This document shows positions 11,830 through 23,359 of a stretch of 64,000 bases of DNA, piece by piece. The notes below the pieces were generated by a model, which worked only from the letters and a program-made list of their open reading frames with translations, had not been told where the DNA came from and did no database searches. The first letter of the stretch is position 1; each line of letters begins with the position of its first letter. The stretch lies in NCBI GenBank assembly GCA_034440575.1, contig JAOTOL010000891.1, forward strand, positions 1 to 64,000, read 5' to 3'. The translations under genes and the position numbers were made by a program. This DNA is from Imbricaverruca yamaguchii (lineage: Eukaryota > Arthropoda > Thecostraca > Neoverrucidae).

Positions 11830-12248
11830 AAGTGTGGCTTGACGTTTGAAAAAGGCATGCCCTACATATGGGTAGATCCTTGCCGAATGCGCTTAATCAT
11901 CTAGTCCAGGCAACTGTTCAAATGTCGTTAGTCTTAGTTCAAATGTCGTCCAAACGTCGTCAGCCTTGTTAGTACGTATTTTTAATCTGTGGAATACAGT
12001 GGCATTGTTGACAGTGGCATGCGCTTTGTTTTGTGCGGTCCGTACTTATCTTTTGCGCACTGTCGAGCTGCTCAACGTGATAAAATGATATAACAGCTGG
12101 CGAGAATGAAGTGTGGAATGAAACGCTAACCCGCCCTGGGGAAGAATAGCTGTACTCACCGAACGAAATATAACATATCTGTCGCCGCAGCTACAAATGT
12201 GTGTCGTATACCTCGATTTAATATATTTTTATATACGTAAGCGAACAC
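11830..12248. other. No gene recognised
   Basis: No open frame of note and no recognisable family. It separates the LINE from the TIR-bounded element that starts at 12,249. Confidence 0.5.
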
Positions 12249-14126
12249 TACCTATAGAGGAAGTTGAGGTAAGTTGAGTCAGTTTTAATTTGAGAGGGCC
12301 TGTCGCGAGACATATTTATTATTTGTGCATATATTCTGAAATAGTGACTTTTAGGCACAAATGAGTCACACGAAGTGTTATCAAACAATTATAAACGAGT
12401 GATATTTTGAGTTGATCTGATCCAACGCCCTTGTTTCAAGTTACTCCGGGCGTGGGAAATGCTGATCCTGGTGGTGGGGTAAGTTGATCAGAAACCTTAT
12501 TTATGTAAATAAATGCTATGCTGACTACTGGTGAGTGTTATTTTAAGTGTTGCAGGCTTTTTGCGTTCACGTTTTACAATCTGACATGTTCTGGCGGGAT
12601 AACATGAAAGGCATTAGAAACTACCACGTAGTTCACTTCGACCTAGCCTTTTATCTGAAATTATTACACCATAGCTCATAACATAGCAATGAGCTCGACA
12701 GCAAAAGTCTGAAATATAATTTTATGCCAATTGATGTCATGTTTCATGAGAAAAACATTAGCAGCACGCAGCACATTAACATGCGCCCTGCAGGTGTGGG
12801 GGGGGCGGGGGGGGGGAAGGGACGAAATCTGCCCACCACTCAGGTTTTTCGGAGATAACTCCAGATTTTACCCGGCGATATAGGCCATTGTTTGCGTACC
12901 TGCTTAGAAATGACCGGCGCGTTGCTTAAAGCAAGAACAACGCAAATCTGCCGAACATTTTCGAGTTAGGGGTCGTTAAATAAATTTTAAAAAACGCCAG
13001 ACCACAAAAATCGGCGCTGATACGCTTTCCGTATATTGGCAAAAGGGAAGTGTTCTTGGCAACACTAGCGACTTGTTCGATGTATATTGTTATCCTTTAC
13101 ACTTTCAAAGTCATATTAGGTCTCCGAGGAGGTCAAGTCGGGTCAAGTTCATGGCAGGTTAATGGAACCAAACTTGGTCAACTCGAATGTTGTCATAAAT
13201 GCAAATGACTGTCATGCAGATGATGTCTCCTTGCGTGTTACTCCCTACACATCCTGAAAACTACTGCTTGTCATTGTTGTCGGAGTATTCTGGCGGGCGG
13301 CCCGGTTTCAGTAACTGGGGCAGGTAATGGCCTGATAAAGTGCTGTTATATAAGTGACCTGAGGTCAAATACCGGGTCTAACATCTGTATTACATCGTTA
13401 GTAATGTCCAACACATCATTGATGTCCATTTTGGAGCATTTAAACACGAGCACAGCGAGTCATAACAATGACAAGCCAAGCCACGCAAAACTAAAAAAGT
13501 GTGACATTTTGACCACATTTGACCTCGAAGATATTGACCTATGACATTTACACAAAATAGAGTTCTCTACCGTGCCCATCCACTCTGCAAATTCCGTTGT
13601 TCCATCTTTGATAGGAGCCGAGATCTTAAGGGGGCGGAATTCGCCCCCTCCAGTGCGCGTAATTTTCAGAAGCCGTAATCCGTAGTTTCAGGGCGCTTGT
13701 AAACAACCACTGCTCATCCACGGCTCATCTTGCCCCGGTTGCGATTGTTCAACTAGCCCTAGTCCCACCTCAGTCCATATAATTTATAGCTGCTCATCTC
13801 CTGACCGTTCTACCACAAAATGGCTTTGGTGGATATCAAGAGAAAATGCATGCGTATAATTGTGTGCTATGATCCGAAGCCTACCTATTACCAATTGAGT
13901 AAAACAAATACATTTCCAATACAGAGAAAAACTACTTCAGATCCTAAAACACACATTTTCTTGTTCAGGGTTCACTAAATATCCACCGCTCCCGGCCAGC
14001 CAAAAATGAAGACTCGTCGAAGTGTCGACAGCTGGCTTATACGTCATCATGGCACCATATGAGGTGAGAAAATGGGGGTGGATCAACTTACCTGTATGCT
14101 CAACTAACCTCACTTTCCCCTAGGTA
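12249..14126. mobile_element. DNA-transposon-like element with imperfect TIRs
   Basis: The left end reads TACCTATAGAGGAAGTTGAG and continues GTAAGTTGAG. The reverse complement of the right end reads TACCTAGGGGAAAGTGAGGT and continues TAGTTGAG, so imperfect inverted termini of about 30 bp bound 1.88 kb. A second inverted pair, GGTAAGTTGATC, lies further in (about 12,478 and 14,083 reversed). No transposase is readable. The element at 12.78-13.67 kb is nested inside. I could not define a target-site duplication beyond a possible TA, so the superfamily is open. Confidence 0.55.
12781..13668 (-). mobile_element. Dispersed ~0.9-kb element, copy A (nested)
   Basis: This segment matches 38.7-39.68 kb in reverse complement over most of its length. 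Shared landmarks in inverted order include 'gatcttaa-ggcggaattc', 'ggtcaaatgaggtca'-like blocks, 'ttgtcattgttatg', 'caatgatg..ttagacattac', a TGACCTgAGGTCA palindrome, 'gtcatttgcatttac', 'ttggttccattaacctg' and a G-rich terminus. The ends are imperfect inverted repeats rich in GGGG/CCCC. Non-coding, so a non-autonomous DNA element is likely. It lies inside the 12.25-14.13 kb element and must be the later insertion. Confidence 0.65.
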
Positions 14127-15290
14127 TGGATAGGTAGGTATTAAAATATCATGTGTGAATACTTGCGTGACATAATCATTGATACATCACAAAGTAACAC
14201 GCCAACCCATATCTCTATAACATTGTAGCATATGCTACCTCTTCTGTCGATTTTGCCTACTTTGGACCTCACTTACCTTAGCTACTAAGTCAGTAGTGAT
14301 ATTGAAGAACGGCCTATCTCCCATTGTGTGCATTGACATGCTTGGTAATTGATGTGCTTGGTCAAACAAAGTGGGAGGTATCTTCCTGATCTTATGCTAG
14401 AAGAAAATGTGTGCCCATGGTACTAAAAATACTCGGGCACTCGACTTTCTGTTTCGTGCCTTTGTAACGTCCTTTTGCCCTTTGGAACACCGAAAGAACG
14501 GGAGTTATGAAAAAGAACTACGGGTTTGGAGACCTTCACCGGGGTCAACCTGGAATGGTGGTGGAGTCGTTTGACCCGAATGCACCATGTTCGATCTCAA
14601 CGAACCATATCGGACCAGAATCTGCATCGCATCATATTTTCCTCGGGATGGACCGTTTGCAAATGTTTGTGTCCATGCCGCATGTATATGATACTCATCT
14701 TAATTTTGGGGGCATGCGTACGCATCAATTTGCAGGCATGTGGCGTGGACACGATTTTAGGTTGAATATCATTTGAGGCTTTTCGATACTTGGAGGGAAA
14801 TGGCGAGTGAGGGTGAAGTCAGAGCGAGTCTACTCTCCTGTGTATGGTACGTGAGTCCCTCTTGGCGTCCTGGCAGGCCCAGCCAGGCCGACCGTTACGA
14901 TTAAGATTCCGTAATAACTTGCATCGTAAGCTCTCCATAACAGGCATGTACAGCATGACCACATTTCGCACATCTATTTAAGTTGCCCTTCCGCAAGACC
15001 ACGTCAAGTTTGCACCGCAGGCCAATTCGAACCAATTAGTGATCCTGGCCAAGTGACCCCCCCCCCCCTCTACCTGCGCTACCGTGAGAACTCCACACCA
15101 TGAGGAAAACGTCTAGTTTGTAGTGCCAATGCACATAACAATCCGTTATCCAACACAAATACAGTGATCCAGTCATACTACCATACAGCTCCATTCATAA
15201 CTTGAATGCCATCAGAAAAGTGGCCAGCGGGGCCAGAACTGACCAGCATAAAACCGGCGGTCCCACTGCGCCGACACTCGCCGACACACC
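14127..15290. other. Unassigned; contains an 89-codon open frame
   Basis: A plus-strand frame at 14,507-14,776 (89 codons) has ordinary amino-acid composition, but a second plus-strand frame of 79 codons overlaps it and neither resembles a family I know. A C11 tract sits at about 15,057-15,068. Nothing else recognised. Confidence 0.4.
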
Positions 15291-15299
15291 GCCAGCCAG

Positions 15300-15685
15300 T
15301 GTGCCAGCCCTGAGCCTCTTCAGCGACACTCAGCGAGTGAGCTGAACGGGGGCCGGCCAGTGCCATTTGTCGGGCGGATGCCCAGCACAGGCGAAGAAAC
15401 GAAACAAAACGTGTCGCGACGCCGCGTGGCGCGGACAGCGGCGCTCTCAGCCACATCCGGCCTGCATTGAGCGGCTGGCGCGGCGGCGGCGGCGACGGCG
15501 GCGGCGGCGGCGACGACGGCGGCGGCGGCGGCGACGACGGCGGCGGCGCTGACGCGTTGTCGCCGCTCGGCGTCCATGTTCTAGCAGTGGTCTGTAATCA
15601 AGTGGTGGCCGGAGGGTGCTCGGGTCGGCGCGTGAGGCGGCCCCGGTGGCCAGTCGCGCCCCGCACTAATATCGGCTCCACTTGA
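15300..15685. other. GC-rich patch with (GGC)n tract
   Basis: Strongly GC- and CpG-rich. 15,479-15,549 is built from GGC and GAC triplets (GCGGCGGCGGCGACGGCGG type). Frames through it read poly-Ala, poly-Gly or poly-Arg depending on frame and strand, so coding cannot be inferred. It could be a CpG-island-like segment; it leads directly into the 32-bp minisatellite. Confidence 0.5.
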
Positions 15686-15689
15686 GGTG

Positions 15690-17320
15690 ACGACGCACAG
15701 CGGCCAGCTCGGAAGAGTGTGGCTGGTCAGAGTCCCGCCGGTAGAGGAGACGAGCAGACCAACGGCCAGCCTGTAGGGGCAGGCCAGCGGCCAGCCTGTA
15801 GAGGAGAGGGACAGGCCAGCGTGCCTGTAGAGGAGAGGGACAGGTCAGCGGCCAGCCTGTAGAGGAGAGGGGCAGGCCAGCGGCCAGCCTGTAGGGGCAG
15901 GCCAGCGGCCAGCCTGTAGAGGAGAGGGACAGGCCAGCGGCCAGCCTGTAGAGGAGAGGGGCAGGCCAGCGGCCTGCCTGTGGAGGAGAGGGACAGGTCA
16001 GCGGCCAGCCTGTAGGGGAGAGGGACAGGCCAGCGGCCAGCCTGTAGAGAAGAGGGGCAGGTCAGCGGCCAGCCTGTAGAGGAGAGGGGCAGGCCAGCGG
16101 CCGAGCCTGTAGGGACAGGTCAGCGGCCAGCCTGTAGAGGAGAGGGGCAGGCCAGCGGCCAGCCTGTAGAGGAGAGGGGCAGGCCAGCGGCCAGCCTGTA
16201 GGGGCAGGCCAGCGGCCAGGCTGTAGGGGAGAGGGACAGGTCAGCGGCCAGCCTGTAGAGGAGAGGGACAGGCCAGCGGCCAGCCTGTAGAGGAGAGGGA
16301 CAGGCCAGCGGCCAGCCTGTAGAGGAGAGGGGCAGGTCAGCGTGCCTGTGGAGGAGAGGGACAGGCCAGCGGCCAGCCAGCAGAGGAGAGGGACAGGCCA
16401 GCGGCCAGCCTGTAGAGGAGAGGGACAGGCCAGCGGCCAGCCTGTAGAGGAGAGGGACAGGCCAGCGGCCAGCCTGCAGAGGAGAGGGACAGGCCAGCGG
16501 CCAGGCTGTAGAGGAGAGGGGTAGGCCAGCGGCCAGGCTGTAGGGGAGAGGGACAGGCCAGCGGCCAGCCTGTAGGGGAGAGGGACAGGTCAGCGGCCAG
16601 CCTGTAGATGAGAGGGACAGGTCAGCGGCCAGCCTGTAGAGGAGAGGGGCAGGTCAGCGGCCAGCCTGTAAGAAGAGGAGGAGAGACAGGCCAGCGGCCA
16701 GCCTGTAGAGGAGAGGGACAGGTCAGCGGCCAGCCTGTAGAGGAGAGGGGCAGGCCAGCGGCCAGCCTGTAGGGGCAGGCCAGCGGCCAGGCTGTAGGGG
16801 AGAGGGACAGGTCAGCGGCCAGCCTGTAGGGGAGAGGGACAGGCCAGCGGCCAGCCTGTAGGGGCAGGCCAGCGGCCAGCCTGTAGAGGAGAGGGACAGG
16901 CCAGCGGCCAGCCTGTAGAGGAGAGGGGCAGGCCAGCGGCCAGCCTGTAGAGGAGAGGGGCAGGCCAGCGGCCAGCCTGTAGAGGAGAGGGGCAGGCCAG
17001 CGGCCAGCCTGTAGAGGAGAGGGACAGGTCAGCGGCCAGCCTGTAGAGGAGAGGGGCAGGCCAGCGGCCAGCCTGTAGGGGCAGGCCAGCGGCCAGGCTG
17101 TAGGGGAGAGGGACAGGTCAGCGGCCAGCCTGTAGAGGAGAGGGGCAGGCCAGCGGCCAGCCTGTAGAGGAGAGGGGCAGGCCAGCGGCCAGCCTGTAGG
17201 GGCAGGCCAGCGGCCAGCCTGTAGAGGAGAGGGGCAGGCCAGCGGCCAGCCTGTAGAGGAGAGGGACAGGTCAGCGGCCAGCCCGTAGAGGAGAGGGGCA
17301 GTCCAGCGTGCCTGTAGAAG
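15690..17320. repeat. 32-bp minisatellite, about 1.55 kb
   Basis: The unit is CAGCGGCCAGCCTGTAGAGG followed by AGAGGGACAGGC, 32 bp, in roughly 48 copies. Variant sites recur (GGGAC/GGGGC, AGGCC/AGGTC, AGCC/AGGC), and a short form of about 24-25 bp lacks the AGAGGAG segment and is dispersed through the array. The first copies (15,690-15,780) are more diverged. The plus strand is purine- and G-rich. No coding function inferred. Confidence 0.97.
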
Positions 17321-17324
17321 AGAC

Positions 17325-17885
17325 GGAATGGTGTGGATGCAGGGAAGCGTCCCGCCTGTCGGATGGAGAGGACATCGTCTCGCCTTTCCTACTGGTCAGG
17401 TCTGTCGTATATGAATGTGGGCACACCAGCGGCTGGGTGTTCATGGACGGGGTAGAGGATAACTTCTAGTATATTATAGCATATTGTACTTGCTTTTGCA
17501 CTTCATTGAATATGCATTTGATTTTTCTTTCACTATACTTAGACCATCGTCAACAGGAAATTCCAATTCAGTGTAATGCCATTATCATCAGAATAATAAT
17601 AGTATACACTCATAGATAAGATATTATGCAGTTACATCTTTTCTTTGCAGTTATATATGGGGGGGGGGGGGCGGAGAAGGGTATAAACCAGATCGTATTT
17701 TGTCTCGTATCCATGTGTTTTCCAGCTACTGCATGAATTATCTTGCGTTCTTGCGTCGTCTTTGTCACTTTTTTAGCCCTGAAGATGGTAAGAAATGTAA
17801 TGAAGCGATATGCCTTGCCAATATTGTCCTGATATAGATTATATGATTTACATATCTCCACTAAACATCAGAATCATCTTACAAC
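17325..17885. other. No gene recognised
   Basis: AT-rich sequence with a G12 run at about 17,659-17,670 and no supported open frame. Confidence 0.5.

Positions 17886-19132
<1,247 letters not shown>

Positions 19133-19193
<61 letters not shown>
19133..19193. repeat. (TA)n microsatellite
   Basis: About 30 pure TA units. Confidence 0.98.
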
Positions 19194-19196
<3 letters not shown>

Positions 19197-19312
19197 GTCT
19201 CACCATTGCAAATATTTCGAAATAAGAATGCTGCAAACAATTTAGCATCACCATGCAGGTTTACGTGCTAGTTTCTGTATACAGCCTCTCTCTCCGTCTC
19301 TCTCCATTTTCT

Positions 19313-19371
<59 letters not shown>
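19313..19371. repeat. (CT)n microsatellite
   Basis: About 25 pure CT units with CCCT-rich flanks on the 5' side. Confidence 0.98.
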
Positions 19372-19374
<3 letters not shown>

Positions 19375-20842
19375 CTTTCTCGCACTGTCGCCCTCTCAGT
19401 CGCATGTTTGCTGGCTTGCTGGCTTCGCTATCCTTCTCTGAAATCTCCGAGAGACACTGCGCAGGTTTGGCATAACTTTCAATAATAGCTGATATTTCCA
19501 TTTAAGTCCCGTGACAAATACTCGAGTGATATGAACGGTGCGGGTGCAATGGGAGACATCGCGGAGTTTCTGCCAACAGATGGCAGTTCAGGGAAGTGTG
19601 ACACGGAAGGCAGTAGGCTGCTGCTGCTCGCTAACGCCTCGAGAGTGTGTTGAAGGGCTGTTGATGCTAGTTTTTAGCAATTCGCGAGTAATATGTCGGT
19701 AACCATTTGATGGGATGGGTATTTGCTGTGTCACTACATCCAGCGGAGCTGGTGGGAAAAGTTCCCGGTTCAGAAATCCGAGAAAAAGCATGGACTATGA
19801 AAAATTCCAGAAAAGCCTCCTTCAAACGAACTAAGCATTCCTGTATAGGTATCCGTGTGCGGGACATTTAGAAGAGTCTGATTGGGTTGCTGAGATGTGA
19901 CACGATGAATATTTCTAGACAGACATGAAATATGCTGATGTTTGCTTACCGAAGCCGACCATCTTCGTCATGTACCGTTTGTGAATGCTTTGCGGTCGGA
20001 GCGCCTGGGAAGGCATCTGCTTCCACTCCCTGTGTTGGATTTGCCTTCATGCATTGTGCCCTACTAATCATTTTCAGAAACCTACAACTATGCCAGGCAG
20101 CTACCAGGGGCATTGTTGTGTATACCCATATAAAGTGGAACCACCCCAGAGGCGGATACATGAGAGCACTGGAGTATGCCCCTCCCCCGTGGAATTATGA
20201 CGTCCATATGACTGGAGTACCTGTCTGGGAATATTAGAGTGCAACGACCCACTCGCTCCATCTTCAGCCAAAGACGCTGCTCTGAGGGAAATACGCTCTC
20301 TTGAGGGTAAGCGGTGCCCTTTTCAGCACGGTCGCGTGCAGAAATCATTCATCTCAGCAGACATTCAAGAAAATGAGCACCCCCAGGGGCTTTCGCAGCG
20401 ACGGTCCTCCGAGGAAATGCCCCCCCCCCCCACCCCAGACGAGTGTCGCCATGGCAATTTCTGGATCCACCTCTGACATGTCCGTGTGCGTAATGTTGAG
20501 ATCCCCTGACCAAAGCCAAGTTTGGAAAGCTCACACCACATGCACAGTGATGGTATTTTCAAATATATAACTTGATAACTTAGTTGGGACTCACACCTAT
20601 GCAGGAAGAAAATTTCCATTTGCATGCGTTCCTTCTGGACACTTAAAATTCCTCTTCCACACTTGCATTAGCCCATGAGAAAAAAGGCAGATGGTAAGCC
20701 AAAAATATATGCTGCATGCATGATGGAATGGAATAAGAGATAGACCGTAAACGATATTGTGCATTATGTACGAAGCATCACACCAACCGCTGATGACATG
20801 AAGTGCACAACTCAGATCACGTCACACAATATACAGGTCTCA
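19372..20842. other. No gene; part of a dispersed module near 20.05 kb
   Basis: No supported open frame. The words 'TTGCCTTCATGCATTGTGCC' and 'ATTTTCAGAA' at about 20,040-20,090 recur at 61.96-62.01 kb and, diverged, at 5.03-5.07 kb. This marks a shared interspersed repeat. A C10 run lies at about 20,420. Confidence 0.5.
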
Positions 20843-20845
20843 TTA

Positions 20846-21596
20846 GCGGCGGATCCAGGAGCCAAGGGTGTCACGCCCATCCATCATGCAAAGAGCGGAG
20901 CATAGCATATGGACATGCCCGACCTTTTAAGCCCCTAGTGTGATTTTCAGTTTGGGGTAACCATCGTCACTTTCAAGAGCCACCGCATGACTTTCTTTGG
21001 GGCCCAGCGTGATTTTTAGTGGTCTCGGCGCGAACTTTTGGGGCTCCCATTATGATTTGTGGGTGCCCCGGTGCGACTTTGTGGGGGGCCCAGCGCGCTT
21101 TTCAGGGTTTTATGGCTCGACCTTTCGATCCCTCAGTGTGATTTTTAGGGGCCCGGCCAGTCTGTTTGTGTTCCCCAGCGTCATTCTCGATAACTACCGC
21201 ACGACTTTTTGGCCCCAAGCGTGATTTTAATGGGGCTCAGCGCGACTTTTTGGGGCCCTATTGGTATTTTCCGAGGCCCGTTCCCACCTTTTGGCCATCC
21301 CAGGCAGGGTCCTTTTTGGGAGCCATGAAGCGATTTGTTGGGCCCCAATGTCCTTTTCAGGAGCTTCGCTGCAATCTTTGGGGCCCAATCATTTTCAGCG
21401 GTCTCTGCGCGACATCTTGACGCTCCAAATGTTATTTTTTAATGGGCCCTCGCGGTCCTTGGGGGTAAGAGGGATTTTTAAGCGATCCGGCACATTTTTT
21501 GCCGAACCCCGGCAAAATTCTTGGGGGTCCAACAGTATCTCAGGGATTGTGAAACAAAAGGGCACAGTCCCCTTTGCCCCTCCTTCGGTAGGCCAC
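20846..21596. mobile_element. Probable hAT-like element carrying a degenerate tandem array
   Basis: The left boundary reads TAGCGGCGGATCCAGG and the reverse complement of the right boundary reads CAGTGGCCTACCGAAGG. Both resemble the CAGxGGCGxAxCCAGG termini of many hAT elements and both run on to a G/C-rich xxGCCC word. Between them lies an array of about 30-bp diverged units ('GGGGCCCAGCGCGATTTTT'). I see no convincing 8-bp target duplication, so the boundaries are tentative. The next element begins 38 bp further on. Confidence 0.4.
20925..21540. repeat. Degenerate ~30-bp tandem array
   Basis: About 20 diverged units alternate a GGGGCCC-type word with GCGACTTTTTGG or GTGATTTTTAG. The same kind of unit makes up 52.69-52.99 kb and, in reverse, 2.99-3.5 kb. 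Confidence 0.75.
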
Positions 21597-21626
21597 TGGC
21601 TTTACCCAGACAGACATTACCTATAT

Positions 21627-22263
21627 GCGAAACTCAGTGGCGTCGCCACGAAATTCTTCCATGGGGGGGCGAGATCGAAAGGGGGCCTCCTGCTCCCCGA
21701 AAAGGGGCCTCCATTGTGTTAGGGCCTCCTATTGTTTTTAGGCCTTTAGTATGGCTCGGGGATGGGAAACTGAAGGCTGGAGGGCCTTCTTTTCGTCCTG
21801 GAGGGCCTCCTTTTCGTCCTGGAGGGCCTCCTTTTCGTCATAGAGGGCATCCTTTTCGTCCTGGGGGCCTCCGTTTAGTCCTGGAGGGCCTCCTTTTCCT
21901 CCTGGGAGCCTCCTTTTCGTCCTGACGTACCTTATTTTGTCCTGGGGCCTCTTTTTCGTCCTGAGGGCCTCCTTTTCGTCCTGGGGGTTTCGTTTTCGTC
22001 CTGGGGACCTCCTTTTAGTCCTGGAGGGCCTCCTTTTCGTCATGGGAGCCTCCTTTTCGTCCTGAGGTACCTTCTTTTCGTCCTAGGGGCCTCTTTTTTC
22101 GTCCTAAGGCCTCCTTTTCGTTCTGGGGTTTCGTTTTCGTCCTGGGGGCCTCCTTTTCGTCCTGGGGCCTCCTCAAATTTCAGGGGGGGCGCCCCCAGTC
22201 TCACGGCAGGGGGGGGCAATTGCCCCCTCTGCCCCCCCCGGTGGCGACGCCCCTGGCGAAACT
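21627..22263. mobile_element. hAT non-autonomous element with 8-bp target duplication
   Basis: The 621-bp body (21,635-22,255) starts CAGTGGCGTCGCCAC; the reverse complement of its right end reads CAGGGGCGTCGCCAC (14 of 15 identical). It is flanked by perfect direct repeats GCGAAACT at 21,627-21,634 and 22,256-22,263. An 8-bp duplication with CAG-starting termini is the hAT signature. The interior is not coding: after a GGGGGGGC-rich sub-terminal stretch it is a tandem array (about 21,740-22,170). The intact duplication implies a fairly recent insertion. Without a transposase it would have depended on an autonomous hAT elsewhere. Confidence 0.88.
21740..22175. repeat. ~22-24-bp tandem array inside the hAT element
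   Basis: The unit is GGGCCTCCTTTTCGTCCTGG with length variants, about 18-20 copies. It is strongly C/T-biased on the plus strand. Arg/Lys/Pro-rich frames on either strand follow from the repeat. Confidence 0.92.
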
Positions 22264-22500
22264 AAGACCTCAGCTCCGAACTCACCAAAACGAAGTAATT
22301 AATCTGAGGAAACTTCTTCCACTCCAATCTCCCGCTCTGCGCTTGCAAAAGGCATGAACACGGCTAATGCGGCGGGCAATTCACGTCTCACTCGCATGTG
22401 TCGCCGCTCTGGCGGCTGCGTCTGGAAGCCTTCGCGCGTTGTCTCCCACCTGACGCAACAGCAGTCAGGTGAATAAAGCTACGGGTCGCAAAGGGGTGCC
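22264..22500. other. No gene recognised
   Basis: A short unique-looking segment between the hAT element and the GT microsatellite. Confidence 0.5.
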
Positions 22501-22505
22501 AGCGT

Positions 22506-22615
<110 letters not shown>

Positions 22616-22869
22616 GCCAAGTGGTCGGGCTGTGGTGGTGACGGAGTCGGTGGAAACCATGCGTCTCGAAAACTTTTCCCGGCAGACGCCCATCACCAGA
22701 ACTCCAACAAGTAAGCAAATAATTATCCTCAAATTTCTACCGGGGAGATGTGAAACGCATAAAAGAAGAAAAATCGTAGAACAACGGCAGCAACAGCAAC
22801 GACATGATCGTGTCTACCGAAGATTTCCATTTATGTTTTCCGAGGTTAATGATATACACAGTTAAACAA

Positions 22870-23355
22870 ATTATCTGGTGAACTGCAAGTGTATTGGCTG
22901 CTATCAAAGGAACCAGTCTTTTTGCAGCGATATATGCTCATCTTGACCTGTTATTGCCCTAAAGACCTTCAAATCATCCGCAAATTTCAAAACTTTACTG
23001 CTTAGGCCACTTTCAATGCTATTTACAAGTATAATGAACAGTAGTGACCCCAGTACACCCTGGGGACTCCACTAAGAACATTTTGCCATGATGACTTTGT
23101 ACTATTTAGCATTACTCTTTGTTGTCTATCTGAAAGCCATAACTCTATCCATTTTAAGATGCTACCTGCAATACCATGGGCCTGAAGACCCATGGTATTG
23201 CAAATATAACCAGACCATACGCCAATATTTTGTGAAACCTCATCGAAGCGTTTGAAGATGCAGTAACAATAAAGTTTACGTTGTGTATTTTGATTCACAG
23301 CATGGACAGAATCAATGCTAGATGACAGGACCGAGTCCATTCTGAGATATCTCAC
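22870..23355 (-). pseudogene. LINE reverse transcriptase fragment (CR1/L2/jockey-like)
   Basis: The minus strand encodes 'MGLQAHGIAGSILKW', 'WLSDRQQRV', 'SSWQNVLSGVP' and, in the next frame, 'VLGSLLFIILVNSIESG', 'SSKVLKFADDLKVFRA' and 'KDWFL'. These are consecutive RT blocks including the FADD active-site box and the SGVPQG-VLG block. The reading frame breaks exactly at SGVP(Q)G: one missing base in a C run (about 23,058) explains it. After 'DWFL' two stops follow. Both ends of the element are missing. The sequence is well preserved apart from these lesions, so the copy is not very old. It is not from the same element as the two other LINEs here. Confidence 0.88.
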
Positions 23356-23359
23356 ACGA

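Noticed and set aside
15690..17320. CRISPR-like or protein-coding repeat
   Set aside because: The complete 32-bp unit is repeated without spacers, and TAG stops occur in one of the plus frames of the unit; a plain minisatellite explains it.
21200..21500. GGGCCC-rich units as a coding repeat
   Set aside because: Units vary in length without regard to three and contain stops in each frame.
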